Shown here: in pieces, positions 33,389 to 42,986 of the stretch
Layout of the letters: the number at the start of each line of letters is the position of its first letter
How positions within the stretch are numbered: position 1 is the first letter of the stretch
Source of the DNA: Pseudomonadota bacterium
GTDB taxonomy: Bacteria; Myxococcota_A; Bradymonadia; UBA4248
NCBI GenBank assembly: GCA_017441205.1
Contig: JAFRYG010000174.1
Location: 1-49,536 of the forward strand
Direction of reading: 5' to 3'
Length of the DNA: 49,536 bases
The notes under the pieces: generated by a model
Told to the model about the DNA's origin: nothing
Seen by the model: the letters and a program-made list of their open reading frames with translations, nothing else
Databases searched by the model: none
Position numbers and translations under genes: made by a program

Positions 33389-33417
33389 TTGCAATAAAAA
33401 CTATGAATCTGTAATAT
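33389..33417 (+). promoter_or_regulatory. Sigma70 promoter for the first glycosidase-propeller gene
   Basis: TTGCAA (33389-33394) and TAATAT (33412-33417) are 17 bases apart, about 80 bases before the start codon at 33503. Confidence 0.6.
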
Positions 33418-33502
33418 CGTCGGCAGAGTGTATTTAAATGTGTTATTCCCTATGCGGCAAATACTTAGCAATGCCATATCGTGTTTTCTATGAGGATACA
33501 AT

Positions 33503-36145
33503 ATGAGACAAATTATATATTTAATTGTTTTTTCTGTATATTTTTTATCTTCTTCGATATGCTTTGCAGAGCGTGTTTTCTGGGGCATTGAGTATTGGCA
33601 GGAGAACGTCAAGGGTTCCAACAATGCCCTTAACGACGGTGTCCCCAATAAATTATACATTTTAAAAGTTGATCTTCAGGCCAAGGGAATACGCCCATTT
33701 GTGACGCCGGAACTGAACCGCAATGTCATTACGACGAGCAAATTCGTCGAAAACTACAAGGTGCAGGTTGGCATCAACACGGCATTCTTTGATATAGGGG
33801 CGACGAACAGAGCCATCGGCTACTTTGTGAGCAACGGCGTTCCGTATAAAGACAACATTCCAAACGATGCGATGCCGACGCTGGGATTTACGAAACGGAA
33901 TCAGTATTTCCAGGGGGCCGCCAACCGAAGCAAGATGTACAATGCCTGTTCAGGTTCCAATGATCTCGTCGTCAATGGCCAGGCCATTGTCTATAATGAC
34001 AATGTTGAAGTTCATCCAAGGACCGTGGCCGGCATAGACAAATCCGGACGATATTTCTATATGATAGTTGTCGACGGACGCTACAGTGCAAGCAAGGGCA
34101 TGACGCTGACAGCCATCGGCAAGCACATGGTTCGGCTTGGAATATATAACGGTATCAATCTGGATGGCGGTGGTTCATCGACGATGGTCATACAGGGCAA
34201 GGGCCTGGTGAACCGTCCGGTGGGCGGGACCTATCAGCGTCCGGTAGCCTCGCATCTGGGATTTTTTGCCAGCAAGAACTGCACACCGACAGAAGAGATC
34301 TGCAATGATATCGATGATGACTGCGATGGTCTTGTGAACGAGAACGGGGTCTGCCAGGCGGCGGAAGATCCCCTGGTACAATCGATGATTTATGATCCGC
34401 AGAATACAGATATCGACGGGGATGGCATTGCGGATATCTGCGCACGGGGAGGCAAAGGGATACAATGTGCGTTTTCGAAATCTGGAAATCTGACGGCGAC
34501 CCAAAATGTACTGGAACTGAGCGATGCGACCGGCTGGAACGACTCAACGAATTATGGGACGATTCGGTTTGCGGATTATAACGGCGATGGGCGCGCCGAT
34601 CTGTGCGCCCGCGACAATTCCGGCGTAAAGTGCTGGATGTTCAATGGGGAAAAATTCGATCAGTCCTCCGAAACGATTCCGATGTCGGATGCGGATGGAT
34701 ACAACGACGCCAAATACTATACGACGATACGTTTTGCCGATATCAACGGAGATGGCCGGGATGATATGTGTGCCCGGTTCAAGGATGGATTCCGGTGCTA
34801 CCCTGCCGTCGATGACGGCTGGGGAACCCCCATTGCGCTCGGCGATATGTCGGATGCACTGGGCTGGGACAAACCTCAGTATTATTCGACGATCCGAATG
34901 GGCGATATCAACGGCGACGGAAAAGCGGATGTCTGTGCGCGAGCCATGAAACGTTACCAATGCTGGCTGTCGGAGGGAGACAGATTTGCGGCGTTCTTTT
35001 CTCCTGCGGAATGGAGCGATCAAAAAGGCTGGGATAAGCCGCAATACTACGAAACGATTCGTCTGGCAGATATCAACGGCGATCATAAGGCTGACCTCTG
35101 TGCGCGCACATCCAAAGGACTCATTTGCCATCTGTCCGAGGGAAACCGCATGGGCAGCGCCCTGGAGGGGCCTGCGCTTTCGGATGAGCAGGGCTGGAAC
35201 GATTATGACAATTATTCGACATTCCGGTTCGGCGATATCAACGGCGACGGCATGGATGATTTCTGTGCGCGCGCCAATGCCAAGCTTTCGTGCTACCTGT
35301 CGACGGGAACAGGATTCGGCGATGCGGTGCACATTCCCGACATGAGCGACGCGAAGGGCTGGAATCAGACCAGTCAACACCGGACGATCCGGCTGGGAGA
35401 TGTCAATGGCGACGGCAAAATGGAAGTCTGTGGACGAAGCGCTGCGGGGGTTCAGTGCTACTCATACAATGGCAGCAGTTTTGATACGATTGCCGGCCCG
35501 GCGTTCAGCAATGCGGCCGGATGGGACAAAATCGAATACTACAGCACATTGCGCATCGGCGGCCCCCTGGTCAAAACGTGTTCGCTGCAGACTGAAATCT
35601 GCGATCAAATTGACAATAACTGCAACGGCGCAGTCGATGAAGATAATGTCTGCTGCGAACCCACCGAAGAAATCTGCGACGGCGAGGATAACGACTGCGA
35701 CGGCGAAATCGATGAGGACAATGTCTGCTGCGTGCCGGAGGTATGTGATGGCGAGGATAACGACTGCGACGGCGAAATCGATGAGGGCGATGTCTGTTCA
35801 TCCAAAGATGATGAGACAAAGACTGACGACGAGACAAAGACTGACGACGAGACAAAGACTGACGACGAAACAAAGACTGATGATGAAACAAAGACTGATG
35901 ATGAAACAAAGACTGATGACGAGACAAAGACTGACGATGAGACAAAGACTGACGACGAGACAAAGACTGACGACGAGACAAAGACAGAACAAACAGACGA
36001 CGATGATCCAGTCTCTGATATGAAATACGGAGCAGAAGATGACTGCTCGTGTTCATTAAAAGGAAGTCACACCAATCCAAGTGTTCTGGGCATTCTGTTC
36101 CTACTGGGTGGTCTGATCTGGTGGCGTCGCAGAATAAAAAGCTGA
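33503..36145 (+). CDS. Secreted phosphodiester glycosidase-propeller-MopE protein with MYXO-CTERM
   Basis: This is an 880-residue protein. Signal peptide 1-23. Residues ~24-252 are a phosphodiester glycosidase (NAGPA-type) domain with VGINTAFFDIG and NGINLDGGGSSTMVI. A MopE-type repeat (EICNDIDDDCDGLVNE) precedes seven repeats of D-x-NGDG-x(2)-D-x-C-A-R...C (~285-680), each with a calcium-type loop and a Cys pair, probably a seven-bladed propeller. Three more MopE repeats (EICDGEDNDCDGEIDE) follow, then ten DDETKT hexapeptides, and a MYXO-CTERM tail: DDCSCSLKG, hydrophobic stretch, WWRRRIKS. Cell-surface display is inferred. A paralogue lies 398 bases downstream. Confidence 0.9.
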   Translation: MRQIIYLIVFSVYFLSSSICFAERVFWGIEYWQENVKGSNNALNDGVPNKLYILKVDLQAKGIRPFVTPELNRNVITTSKFVENYKVQVGINTAFFDIGATNRAIGYFVSNGVPYKDNIPNDAMPTLGFTKRNQYFQGAANRSKMYNACSGSNDLVVNGQAIVYNDNVEVHPRTVAGIDKSGRYFYMIVVDGRYSASKGMTLTAIGKHMVRLGIYNGINLDGGGSSTMVIQGKGLVNRPVGGTYQRPVASHLGFFASKNCTPTEEICNDIDDDCDGLVNENGVCQAAEDPLVQSMIYDPQNTDIDGDGIADICARGGKGIQCAFSKSGNLTATQNVLELSDATGWNDSTNYGTIRFADYNGDGRADLCARDNSGVKCWMFNGEKFDQSSETIPMSDADGYNDAKYYTTIRFADINGDGRDDMCARFKDGFRCYPAVDDGWGTPIALGDMSDALGWDKPQYYSTIRMGDINGDGKADVCARAMKRYQCWLSEGDRFAAFFSPAEWSDQKGWDKPQYYETIRLADINGDHKADLCARTSKGLICHLSEGNRMGSALEGPALSDEQGWNDYDNYSTFRFGDINGDGMDDFCARANAKLSCYLSTGTGFGDAVHIPDMSDAKGWNQTSQHRTIRLGDVNGDGKMEVCGRSAAGVQCYSYNGSSFDTIAGPAFSNAAGWDKIEYYSTLRIGGPLVKTCSLQTEICDQIDNNCNGAVDEDNVCCEPTEEICDGEDNDCDGEIDEDNVCCVPEVCDGEDNDCDGEIDEGDVCSSKDDETKTDDETKTDDETKTDDETKTDDETKTDDETKTDDETKTDDETKTDDETKTDDETKTEQTDDDDPVSDMKYGAEDDCSCSLKGSHTNPSVLGILFLLGGLIWWRRRIKS
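35807..35986 (+). repeat. Ten in-frame 18-bp repeats encoding DDETKT
   Basis: Ten copies of GATGAGACAAAGACTGAC, differing at third positions (GAT/GAC, GAG/GAA), encode a flexible charged stalk before the membrane anchor. The downstream paralogue has a different acidic stalk (DDKPKP, EDDDEED) here, so this region is evolving fast, presumably by slippage. Confidence 0.95.
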
Positions 36146-36167
36146 ACATCCCGAACCCTTTTCCAAA

Positions 36168-36440
36168 GGTTACTATTCAGCCCTGCGTCTGATTGTTTTA
36201 CAACGGATTTGCTCAGGCCTAACGGCCTCGCTGTTTTTTGTTTTAACAATCAGATTTGCTCAGGCCTAACGGCCTCGCTGTTTTTTTTTGTTTTAACAAT
36301 CGGATTTGCTCAGGCCTAACGGCCTTCGCGTTTTTTTAGTTATGAGCAACGTTAGCTGCGAACAAATCTGTTTGTTAAAAAACAAAACCAAAACGTGAGC
36401 AACGTTAGTTGCGAACAAATCCGTTTGTTAAAAAACAAAA
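36168..36440. repeat. Five family B hairpins in a cluster
   Basis: Three copies lie in minus orientation (loops at 36219-36224, 36266-36271, 36316-36321; arms AGGC/GCCT) and two in plus orientation (loops 36350-36355 and 36403-36408; arms GCAA with CTGC or TTGC). Each has GARCAAATCNG next to the right arm and a TTGTTTTAAC-type spacer. The left part is nearly the reverse complement of 45462-45627. The 36146-36543 gap holds no gene. Confidence 0.92.
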
Positions 36441-36478
36441 CCAACATGTTTGAGTTCCCGAAAAACGTGTCAATCCCA

Positions 36479-36507
36479 TTGATAAAACGCATCGTACCAT
36501 ATATTAT
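36479..36507 (+). promoter_or_regulatory. Sigma70 promoter for the second glycosidase-propeller gene
   Basis: TTGATA (36479-36484) and TATTAT (36502-36507) are 17 bases apart, 36 bases before the start codon at 36544. The sequence does not resemble the promoter of the paralogue. Confidence 0.65.
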
Positions 36508-36543
36508 TGGGGTGGATTATTTTGCTTAATATAAGGGGATAAT

Positions 36544-39165
36544 ATGCGACAGATCATTCTTTTTATTGTTTTTGCGGTTTGTTTTTTAAGTTCTTCGATC
36601 TGCTTCGCAGAGCAGGTATTCTGGGGCATCGAATACTGGCAGGAGAATGTAAAAAGCAATAACAAACCGAGCAAGATGTTTATCCTCAAAGTCGATCTTC
36701 AGGCCAAGGGTGTACGTCCGTTTGTGACCCCGGAACTAAACAGAAAAGTCATTACGACGGGCAAGTTCGTCGAAACCTATAAAGTTCAGGTCGGCATAAA
36801 CACCGCATTTTTTGACATTAATGACACGAACAGATCTATCGGGTATTTTGCCAGTGATGGTGTACCCTATAAAGACAATATTGCGAACGATAATTATCCG
36901 ACCCTTGGATTTACGAAGGAAAACAAATATCTGCAAGGTGTTGATAATCGCCCGGCAATGTACAATGCATGTTCGGGTTCAGACGTCATCATTCGCGACG
37001 GTCAGGTGGTTGAAAAAAGCGGCAGCTTTTCGACGACGACGCATCCCCGGACAGCCGCAGGAATAGACAAGTCGGGGCGATACTTTTATATGGTTGTCGT
37101 CGACGGCCGAAAAGAAAGCTGGAGTACCGGCATGTCCTTGAAGACTCTGGCGGAAAATATGATTCGTCTGGGGGTCTACAACGGCATCAACCTGGACGGC
37201 GGCGGTTCTTCGACGATGGTCATTGCCGGCAAAGGATTGATGAATCGTCCGACAGGCGGGACATATCAACGACCGGTAGCTTCGCATCTCGGATTTTTTG
37301 CCAATTCGGAATGCACCCCGAGCGAAGAAATCTGCAATCATTTTGATGATGACTGCGACGGTCTGGTGAATGAGGATGGCATCTGTGAAGCCACCGAGGA
37401 TCCATCGGTTCAGTCGATGATTTATGATCCGCAGAACACCGATATCGACGGCGATGGGATGGCGGATATCTGTGCACGCGGTTCAGCAGGCATCCACTGT
37501 GCGCTGTCGAAATCCGGAAATCTGACAGAGGTCAAAGACGTGCTGGAACTGAGCGATGACAGCGGCTGGAACGATGTTTCCAATTACGGAACGATCCGGT
37601 TTGCAGATTACAGCGGCGACGGCAATGCAGATTTGTGCGCCCGCGATAATTCCGGCGTAAAGTGCTGGATGTTTAATGGAGAAAAATTCGACCAATCATC
37701 CGAAACGATTCCGATGTCAGATGAGGATGGATACAACGACGTCAAATACTATTCGACGATTCATTTTGCCGACATCAACGGTGATGGCCGGGATGATATG
37801 TGTGCACGATTCAAGGAGGGATTTCAGTGCTATCCGTCAATGGATCGCGGTTGGGGAACCCCGATACCTCTCGGCGATATGTCGGATGAACAGGGATGGG
37901 GAAATCCGCAGTATTACTCGACGATCCGCATGGGTGATATCAATGGCGACGGAATGATGGATGTCTGTGGCCGGAATTCTGCGGGGTACCAGTGCTGGCT
38001 GTCGGAGGGAGACAAGTTTGCTGCCGGTTTTGCAGCAACAGCCTGGAGTGACGAAAGCGGCTGGAATCATCCGCAATACTACCAGACAATTCGTCTGGCC
38101 GATATCAACGGGGATCACAAAGCGGATATCTGTGCACGCGATGCCGAAGGTATCGTCTGCCATCTGTCACAGGAATCGGGCATGGGCGAGGCTCTGCGCG
38201 GCCCCGCATTATCAGATAAGGACGGCTGGAATGATTACGACAATTATTCGACATTCCGGTTTGGCGATATCAACGGCGACGGCATGGATGATTTCTGTGG
38301 ACGCGCCAATGCCCAGTTTTCGTGTTATTTGTCGACGGGAACGGGATTCGGTGATGCAGCAGCCATTGCCGATATGAGTGATGAAAAGGGCTGGAACCAG
38401 CCCAATCAGTATCGCACCATTCGTCTGGGAGATGTCAACGGCGACCATAAAATGGATGTCTGCGGCCGGAATGCCGAAGGCGTTCAGTGCTATTCCTACA
38501 ATGGAAGCGGATTTGATGTTATTCCCGGCCCGGCATTCAACAATGAATCCGGGTGGAACAAGATAGAATACTACAGCACGCTGCGCATCGGCGGCCCCTT
38601 TGCCAAGGCTTGTTCGCTCCAAAAAGAAGTCTGCGATCAAAAAGACAACAACTGCAACGGCGCAGTCGATGAAGATAATGTCTGCTGCGAACCCACCGAA
38701 GAAATCTGCGACGAAAAGGACAACGACTGCGACGGTGAAATCGACGAAGACAATGTCTGCTGCGTTCCGGAAATCTGCGATCAAAAAGACAACGACTGCG
38801 ACGGCGAAATCGATGAAGACAACGTCTGCTGCGAACCGTCCGAAGAAATCTGCGACGAAAAGGACAACGACTGCGACGGTGAAATCGATGAGGGCGATGT
38901 CTGTTCATCCAAAGATGACGAGGAAGATGACGACGACAAAACCAAGCCCGATGACAAACCCAAACCCGATGACAAACCCAAACCCGATGACGAGGAAGAT
39001 GACGACGAGGAAGACGAAGACGATACTCCAGACTCAGATGTCAAATACGGATCTGATGATGACTGTTCGTGTTCATTAAAGGGAAGTCATACCAATCCAA
39101 GTGCTCTGGGCATTCTGTTCATACTGGGTGGACTGGTCTGGTGGCGCCGCAGAAGAAATGTTTGA
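36544..39165 (+). CDS. Second glycosidase-propeller-MopE protein with MYXO-CTERM
   Basis: This is an 873-residue protein, colinear with its upstream paralogue. It has signal peptide MRQIILFIVFAVCFLSSSICFA, an NAGPA-type domain (VGINTAFFDIN, LDGGGSSTMVI), one MopE repeat, and seven D-x-NGD/SGDG-x-C-x(1)-R repeats with Cys pairs. Four MopE repeats follow (one more than the paralogue), then a stalk of DDKPKP and Asp/Glu runs, and the MYXO-CTERM tail DDCSCSLKG...WWRRRRNV. The start follows AAGGGGA. Differences concentrate in the stalk and MopE count; the glycosidase motifs are kept in both, suggesting both are active. Confidence 0.9.
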   Translation: MRQIILFIVFAVCFLSSSICFAEQVFWGIEYWQENVKSNNKPSKMFILKVDLQAKGVRPFVTPELNRKVITTGKFVETYKVQVGINTAFFDINDTNRSIGYFASDGVPYKDNIANDNYPTLGFTKENKYLQGVDNRPAMYNACSGSDVIIRDGQVVEKSGSFSTTTHPRTAAGIDKSGRYFYMVVVDGRKESWSTGMSLKTLAENMIRLGVYNGINLDGGGSSTMVIAGKGLMNRPTGGTYQRPVASHLGFFANSECTPSEEICNHFDDDCDGLVNEDGICEATEDPSVQSMIYDPQNTDIDGDGMADICARGSAGIHCALSKSGNLTEVKDVLELSDDSGWNDVSNYGTIRFADYSGDGNADLCARDNSGVKCWMFNGEKFDQSSETIPMSDEDGYNDVKYYSTIHFADINGDGRDDMCARFKEGFQCYPSMDRGWGTPIPLGDMSDEQGWGNPQYYSTIRMGDINGDGMMDVCGRNSAGYQCWLSEGDKFAAGFAATAWSDESGWNHPQYYQTIRLADINGDHKADICARDAEGIVCHLSQESGMGEALRGPALSDKDGWNDYDNYSTFRFGDINGDGMDDFCGRANAQFSCYLSTGTGFGDAAAIADMSDEKGWNQPNQYRTIRLGDVNGDHKMDVCGRNAEGVQCYSYNGSGFDVIPGPAFNNESGWNKIEYYSTLRIGGPFAKACSLQKEVCDQKDNNCNGAVDEDNVCCEPTEEICDEKDNDCDGEIDEDNVCCVPEICDQKDNDCDGEIDEDNVCCEPSEEICDEKDNDCDGEIDEGDVCSSKDDEEDDDDKTKPDDKPKPDDKPKPDDEEDDDEEDEDDTPDSDVKYGSDDDCSCSLKGSHTNPSALGILFILGGLVWWRRRRNV

Positions 39166-39264
39166 TAATCTCGTTTCTTTACGACAACTGCACTTTCTTT
39201 TACTGTCACAAAATGCCATATAACATTGGTTTTGGTACAACCAATCACCATACCGGAGATAATT

Positions 39265-39735
39265 ATGAAAAAGACTTTCTTTTTTATACTGCTTTTCCTG
39301 CTGTTCACAATTCCCTCGACGGCCTTTGCGAGCCACTATGATCTTGACGATATTGATATCATTCCTGCCGAGATCACCCAAAAGCTCACTGCAGCGAATG
39401 TCAGCAATACCGAAGAACTCTTTGCCATGCTGATGAAGAAATCCGGCCGCGATGAATTTTCGGCTAAATACGGCATGCCCGCAGACGAAGTTGAAAAACT
39501 CGCCAAAAAGCTCGAGCTCATGCAGATCGTCGGCGTCGGTCCCAAAGCTGCCACACTGCTTCAGCTGTCCGGAATCCAAAGCCTTAAAGCCCTGACAGAA
39601 GCTTCACCAAATGAGCTTCTCGACACGCTTCAGCGCGTCAACAGAGAGCAGAACATTACAGGCGTTCAGCCGGATCTGACTGTCGTTCGCGATTGGATCG
39701 AAAAATCCAGAAAAGTCGTCAATCACATGCAGTAG
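39265..39735 (+). CDS. Exported helix-hairpin-helix (DUF4332-like) protein
   Basis: This is a 156-residue protein. The start at 39265 follows CGGAGA by 7 bases. A clear signal peptide (MKKTFFFILLFLLFTIPSTAFA) precedes a domain of paired helix-hairpin-helix motifs: LELMQIVGVGPKAATLLQLSGIQSLKALTEASPNELLDTL (about 90-130) is the canonical form, and EITQKLTAANVSNTEELFAMLMKK (about 35-60) is a degenerate one. HhH pairs usually bind DNA or proteins inside the cell, so export is unusual. A role in extracellular DNA binding or protein contact in the periplasm is possible. A long inverted repeat follows the stop by 5 bases. Confidence 0.8.
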   Translation: MKKTFFFILLFLLFTIPSTAFASHYDLDDIDIIPAEITQKLTAANVSNTEELFAMLMKKSGRDEFSAKYGMPADEVEKLAKKLELMQIVGVGPKAATLLQLSGIQSLKALTEASPNELLDTLQRVNREQNITGVQPDLTVVRDWIEKSRKVVNHMQ

Positions 39736-39740
39736 TTCTG

Positions 39741-39800
39741 TTTATCATCTCCCTCATGCAAAAGGCCGAAAGTTTGCACCGTTTTGCGGGAGATGATAAA
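39741..39800. repeat. 13-bp inverted repeat around a 34-base loop
   Basis: TTTATCATCTCCC (39741-39753) and GGGAGATGATAAA (39788-39800) are perfect inverted copies. The loop carries GCAAAA and TTTTGC segments that could pair internally. It sits between the HhH gene and the TPR gene and may be a terminator, operator or processing site. Confidence 0.8.
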
Positions 39801-39864
39801 AACCGTTTTGGCGTATAAGCGCTTCATTTAACCAGGATGGTTCATTTTAGCGCATGGAAGAGCA

Positions 39865-42800
39865 ATGTCAGAGAGGAGCGCACTGTATCTGACAATCGCA
39901 AGACGATGCGCGGCAGAAGGTCAAACCGGCCGCGCCATCGTTACGATTGTCAATGCATTAAAGAATAACCCGCAGTTTCTGGAGACACAGCCGGAAGCGA
40001 TAGATTTCCTCGCCGAGATTCTGGTTCCCGGATTTGAAGAGGAAATCCACAGGCTCGAAGCGTGTTACCCATCCTTTGGCTACAAATTTTATGATGCCCT
40101 TGCGGCACACGGCAAAACTGCATTCGCGCACGAACTGGAACAGAGCTTTGGAGCTTACTGCATCGAACGCATGAAGACAGTTCAAAGCCGGGACGATTTG
40201 GCTTTTGTAAACCGTTCTGTCCGAAACTATATCAACACAGTACCGGCTCCCCCCATCCCCGATCCCGTTCCAAACTATCGCCAGACCGCTGCAGAATCCG
40301 GATTTTTTAAAGCCACGCCGAAGAACTCCGGTTTATTCCCTCCCCTGCAGCATCAGACGCCTCAAAACGAAAAAAGCTTTACACCTCCCCCACAGCAAAC
40401 ACCCCAGAACGAAGCGCTTTTAACACCGCCGCTGCCAAATGATGTCTGGATTCCATCGATCCAGGAAAATATCAACAGCAGCGGACAAATGGCCTACGAA
40501 AAGCACGAATTTGCTTCGCAAAACATCGATGCATGTTCTTCTGAAGGGCTTCGGAGGTTCGATCGCATCCGCACGCAGCATACGACTGAAGTCGTCGCCA
40601 AGGATTATGCCGATACAGCTGCAGATCGCGTCATTCTGGATTTTGACAACCGGGTTCGGGAAACTCCCAAAGCCGCAATGTTTGCGACTGCCAACAAAAC
40701 GAAATTCCGATCCTTTGCCGAAGATCTTGCACAATGGCGAGAGGAATCCAGGACAGAACCCAAACGACAAATTCTCACCCCGGTTCAGAACCCCATGGAA
40801 GTGGTTGCCGAGACGACGCATGCCCTGGTCGAAACTCCCAGTGTTGAGCCCTATACCGTGCGCCACCCTCTGCGTTTCCGGCTGACGCCGCAGCATATTG
40901 TTACCTGCGTATTCATCTGTCTGATCGGCATCATCGGTCTGATAACCTGGCATACGGCAGCTCCGGCACTCGAAAAGCGCGCCATCGAAGACGTTTCATC
41001 CACATACCTGATGGCTGCGGATTCCGGACAAGCCAATCCCATCGAAACCATCGACACGACGAACCAGAGCTTTGTCAACGCGCAGTGGATGGAATCCTAT
41101 CGTCTGTTCCTGAGTACCTGGCAAAATATCTATTACGAGACGCAGGAACCTGCGATTCCCAGCCCGGATTCCGAACAGTTCCTTCATGAATTCAGTGCAG
41201 CCCATGCTGCCTATATCACCCAGGAAATCTCGCTTGGCCGCTACGAACGAGCCCGTCTTCATTTTGAATCCGTTCCGGCTTCCGTATGGCGAGATCATCC
41301 ATATTTCAAGACCTGGTCGATGGCACAGCTCGAAATTGCTGCCCACGATTATCGCACTGCTGCCATACGATTCGAAAAACTGCTCAGAACACCGCTGGCG
41401 CCGTTTGCCCTCGTCCAGCTGGGACTCCTGTCGCTCGAAGAAGCGCCCGTCAGAGCAGATATCCAGCAGCGATTCCTGAATGCCATCGACCAGACCGAAC
41501 ATCCCGAAAACATCCCCGTTCTGGCCAAATGCGCGCACGATATCATTTCGCGAACCAACAGTCTGCCGACCTCCGCGCATGAAGCAGCGCCCTTAAAATC
41601 CCCCTATTCCCTGTACTGTGCCATCGGACATGTTTTCAGAAACATCGACCAGAAAGCGCGCATCGACAGGCAGGAACTCAATATCCTGAAACAATCCGCG
41701 CCGCTCTCCCATGGGGAATCCTTCCGCATCGAAGCCATCATCGAAGCCGAACTCTACGACCAGCACCCGGATGCCGCCGTTCAGTTTTACAAGACGCTGG
41801 AACTTCCCGACGGCCATCCTCAAAAAACGCGGCTGCTCAATGCCATCCTTTCCAAATCCCTCTATTTTGGAAACTGGAAGAGCCTGCATTCCCTGAATCC
41901 AAACGTTCCTGAATCCATCAGCTATCTGGCAGCAGCCCGCATCATCGATGAAGCCCACGAATCCGGCAAAGTCATGCCCGACGGCAAACTCACCGAGAGC
42001 ATGCTCAAATATCAGGCGCCCAGACCACCTGCGGCCATCGACACACTCATGGACGAAGCCTATGTCGAAGCGGAATCCGGCAACCTGACGAGGGCATTGA
42101 ATATTACCCGTTCGCAGCTGAATGCGCACCCTGAATACATCGAACCACTGCTGCTCCAGGCATGGATCCTTTCGCAGATGGGAAATGCCCAGGATGCCGC
42201 AGATATCCTCGAACAAAACATGGCCACGGGACAGGGTTCCACCCCACTCCTCGTGCTGTCCAACCTGTATCGTGCCCGCTTTGGTCTGCCCCTGAATTAT
42301 TCCGCCATCGTTCTTCCCCACGTTCGCTTTAACGACAATGTACTCGAAAGTGCCCGCTGCGAAATACTCTGGCGCAGACACGACAAATCCGCAGCCGCAT
42401 GTCTGAACGCCCTTTCGCAGCGCCCCGAACTGCAGGCCAAATCCACCTGGATCATGATGCATCTGGACGACCAGGGCGTGCCGACCGTAGCCAGTGCCCA
42501 GTGGTCAAAGGCAGGTACCGGAATGCTGAGTTTCCCCGGCTATCACCTCGCTTATGGCAGAAAACTCATCAGCGAAGGCGAATTCCAGAAAGCCACGAGA
42601 GCCTATACCCGCGCAATCATTCATGATTTTTCGACATCCAATCGCGCGACCATCGATGAATTCGCAAATCTGTACAGCTCTCGCCAACGAAGATACGAAG
42701 GCACCAAAAAATTCGAAGAGCTCATCGAAATCGCAGAAAAAGACCATCGATATGCCGATATTCTGGGACCTCTCCACATCGCCGCAGCTCACCTTTATCA

Positions 42801-42969
42801 ACCGGAAAATGGCCATTCCACTGCCCGGCAGCATCTTGGACGTGCACTCGATATTCTCGGCGAGCAGCCGGAAATTCTGCGCGGCATGATTCAATACTAC
42901 GAAGCCAAGGATAAACCCGATCAGGCCAGGATCTGGCGCCAAAAGCTCATCCGTTCACTCAATCCGTAG
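39865..42969 (+). CDS. Single-pass membrane protein with TPR domains on both sides
   Basis: This is a 1034-residue protein. Residues 1-130 are helical, TPR-like (LYLTIARRCAAEGQTGRAIVTIVNALKNNP). A Pro/Gln-rich linker (PPLQHQTPQNEKS and similar) follows to ~330. One membrane segment lies at about 346-366 (IVTCVFICLIGIIGLITW). The remaining 660 residues are degenerate tetratricopeptide repeats (LARALNITRSQLNAHPEYIEPLLLQAWILSQMGNAQDAADIL; FQKATRAYTRAIIHDF), placed in the periplasm if the N-terminus is inside. No enzymatic domain is visible; a scaffold role is inferred. The phosphoesterase gene starts 17 bases after its stop, so they form an operon. Confidence 0.82.
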   Translation: MSERSALYLTIARRCAAEGQTGRAIVTIVNALKNNPQFLETQPEAIDFLAEILVPGFEEEIHRLEACYPSFGYKFYDALAAHGKTAFAHELEQSFGAYCIERMKTVQSRDDLAFVNRSVRNYINTVPAPPIPDPVPNYRQTAAESGFFKATPKNSGLFPPLQHQTPQNEKSFTPPPQQTPQNEALLTPPLPNDVWIPSIQENINSSGQMAYEKHEFASQNIDACSSEGLRRFDRIRTQHTTEVVAKDYADTAADRVILDFDNRVRETPKAAMFATANKTKFRSFAEDLAQWREESRTEPKRQILTPVQNPMEVVAETTHALVETPSVEPYTVRHPLRFRLTPQHIVTCVFICLIGIIGLITWHTAAPALEKRAIEDVSSTYLMAADSGQANPIETIDTTNQSFVNAQWMESYRLFLSTWQNIYYETQEPAIPSPDSEQFLHEFSAAHAAYITQEISLGRYERARLHFESVPASVWRDHPYFKTWSMAQLEIAAHDYRTAAIRFEKLLRTPLAPFALVQLGLLSLEEAPVRADIQQRFLNAIDQTEHPENIPVLAKCAHDIISRTNSLPTSAHEAAPLKSPYSLYCAIGHVFRNIDQKARIDRQELNILKQSAPLSHGESFRIEAIIEAELYDQHPDAAVQFYKTLELPDGHPQKTRLLNAILSKSLYFGNWKSLHSLNPNVPESISYLAAARIIDEAHESGKVMPDGKLTESMLKYQAPRPPAAIDTLMDEAYVEAESGNLTRALNITRSQLNAHPEYIEPLLLQAWILSQMGNAQDAADILEQNMATGQGSTPLLVLSNLYRARFGLPLNYSAIVLPHVRFNDNVLESARCEILWRRHDKSAAACLNALSQRPELQAKSTWIMMHLDDQGVPTVASAQWSKAGTGMLSFPGYHLAYGRKLISEGEFQKATRAYTRAIIHDFSTSNRATIDEFANLYSSRQRRYEGTKKFEELIEIAEKDHRYADILGPLHIAAAHLYQPENGHSTARQHLGRALDILGEQPEILRGMIQYYEAKDKPDQARIWRQKLIRSLNP

Positions 42970-42986
42970 CATTCCGGCGGCAGATT

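Noticed and set aside
34544..35380. 278-codon minus-strand frame over the propeller region
   Set aside because: It is the regular antisense shadow of the Asp/Gly-rich calcium-loop repeats.
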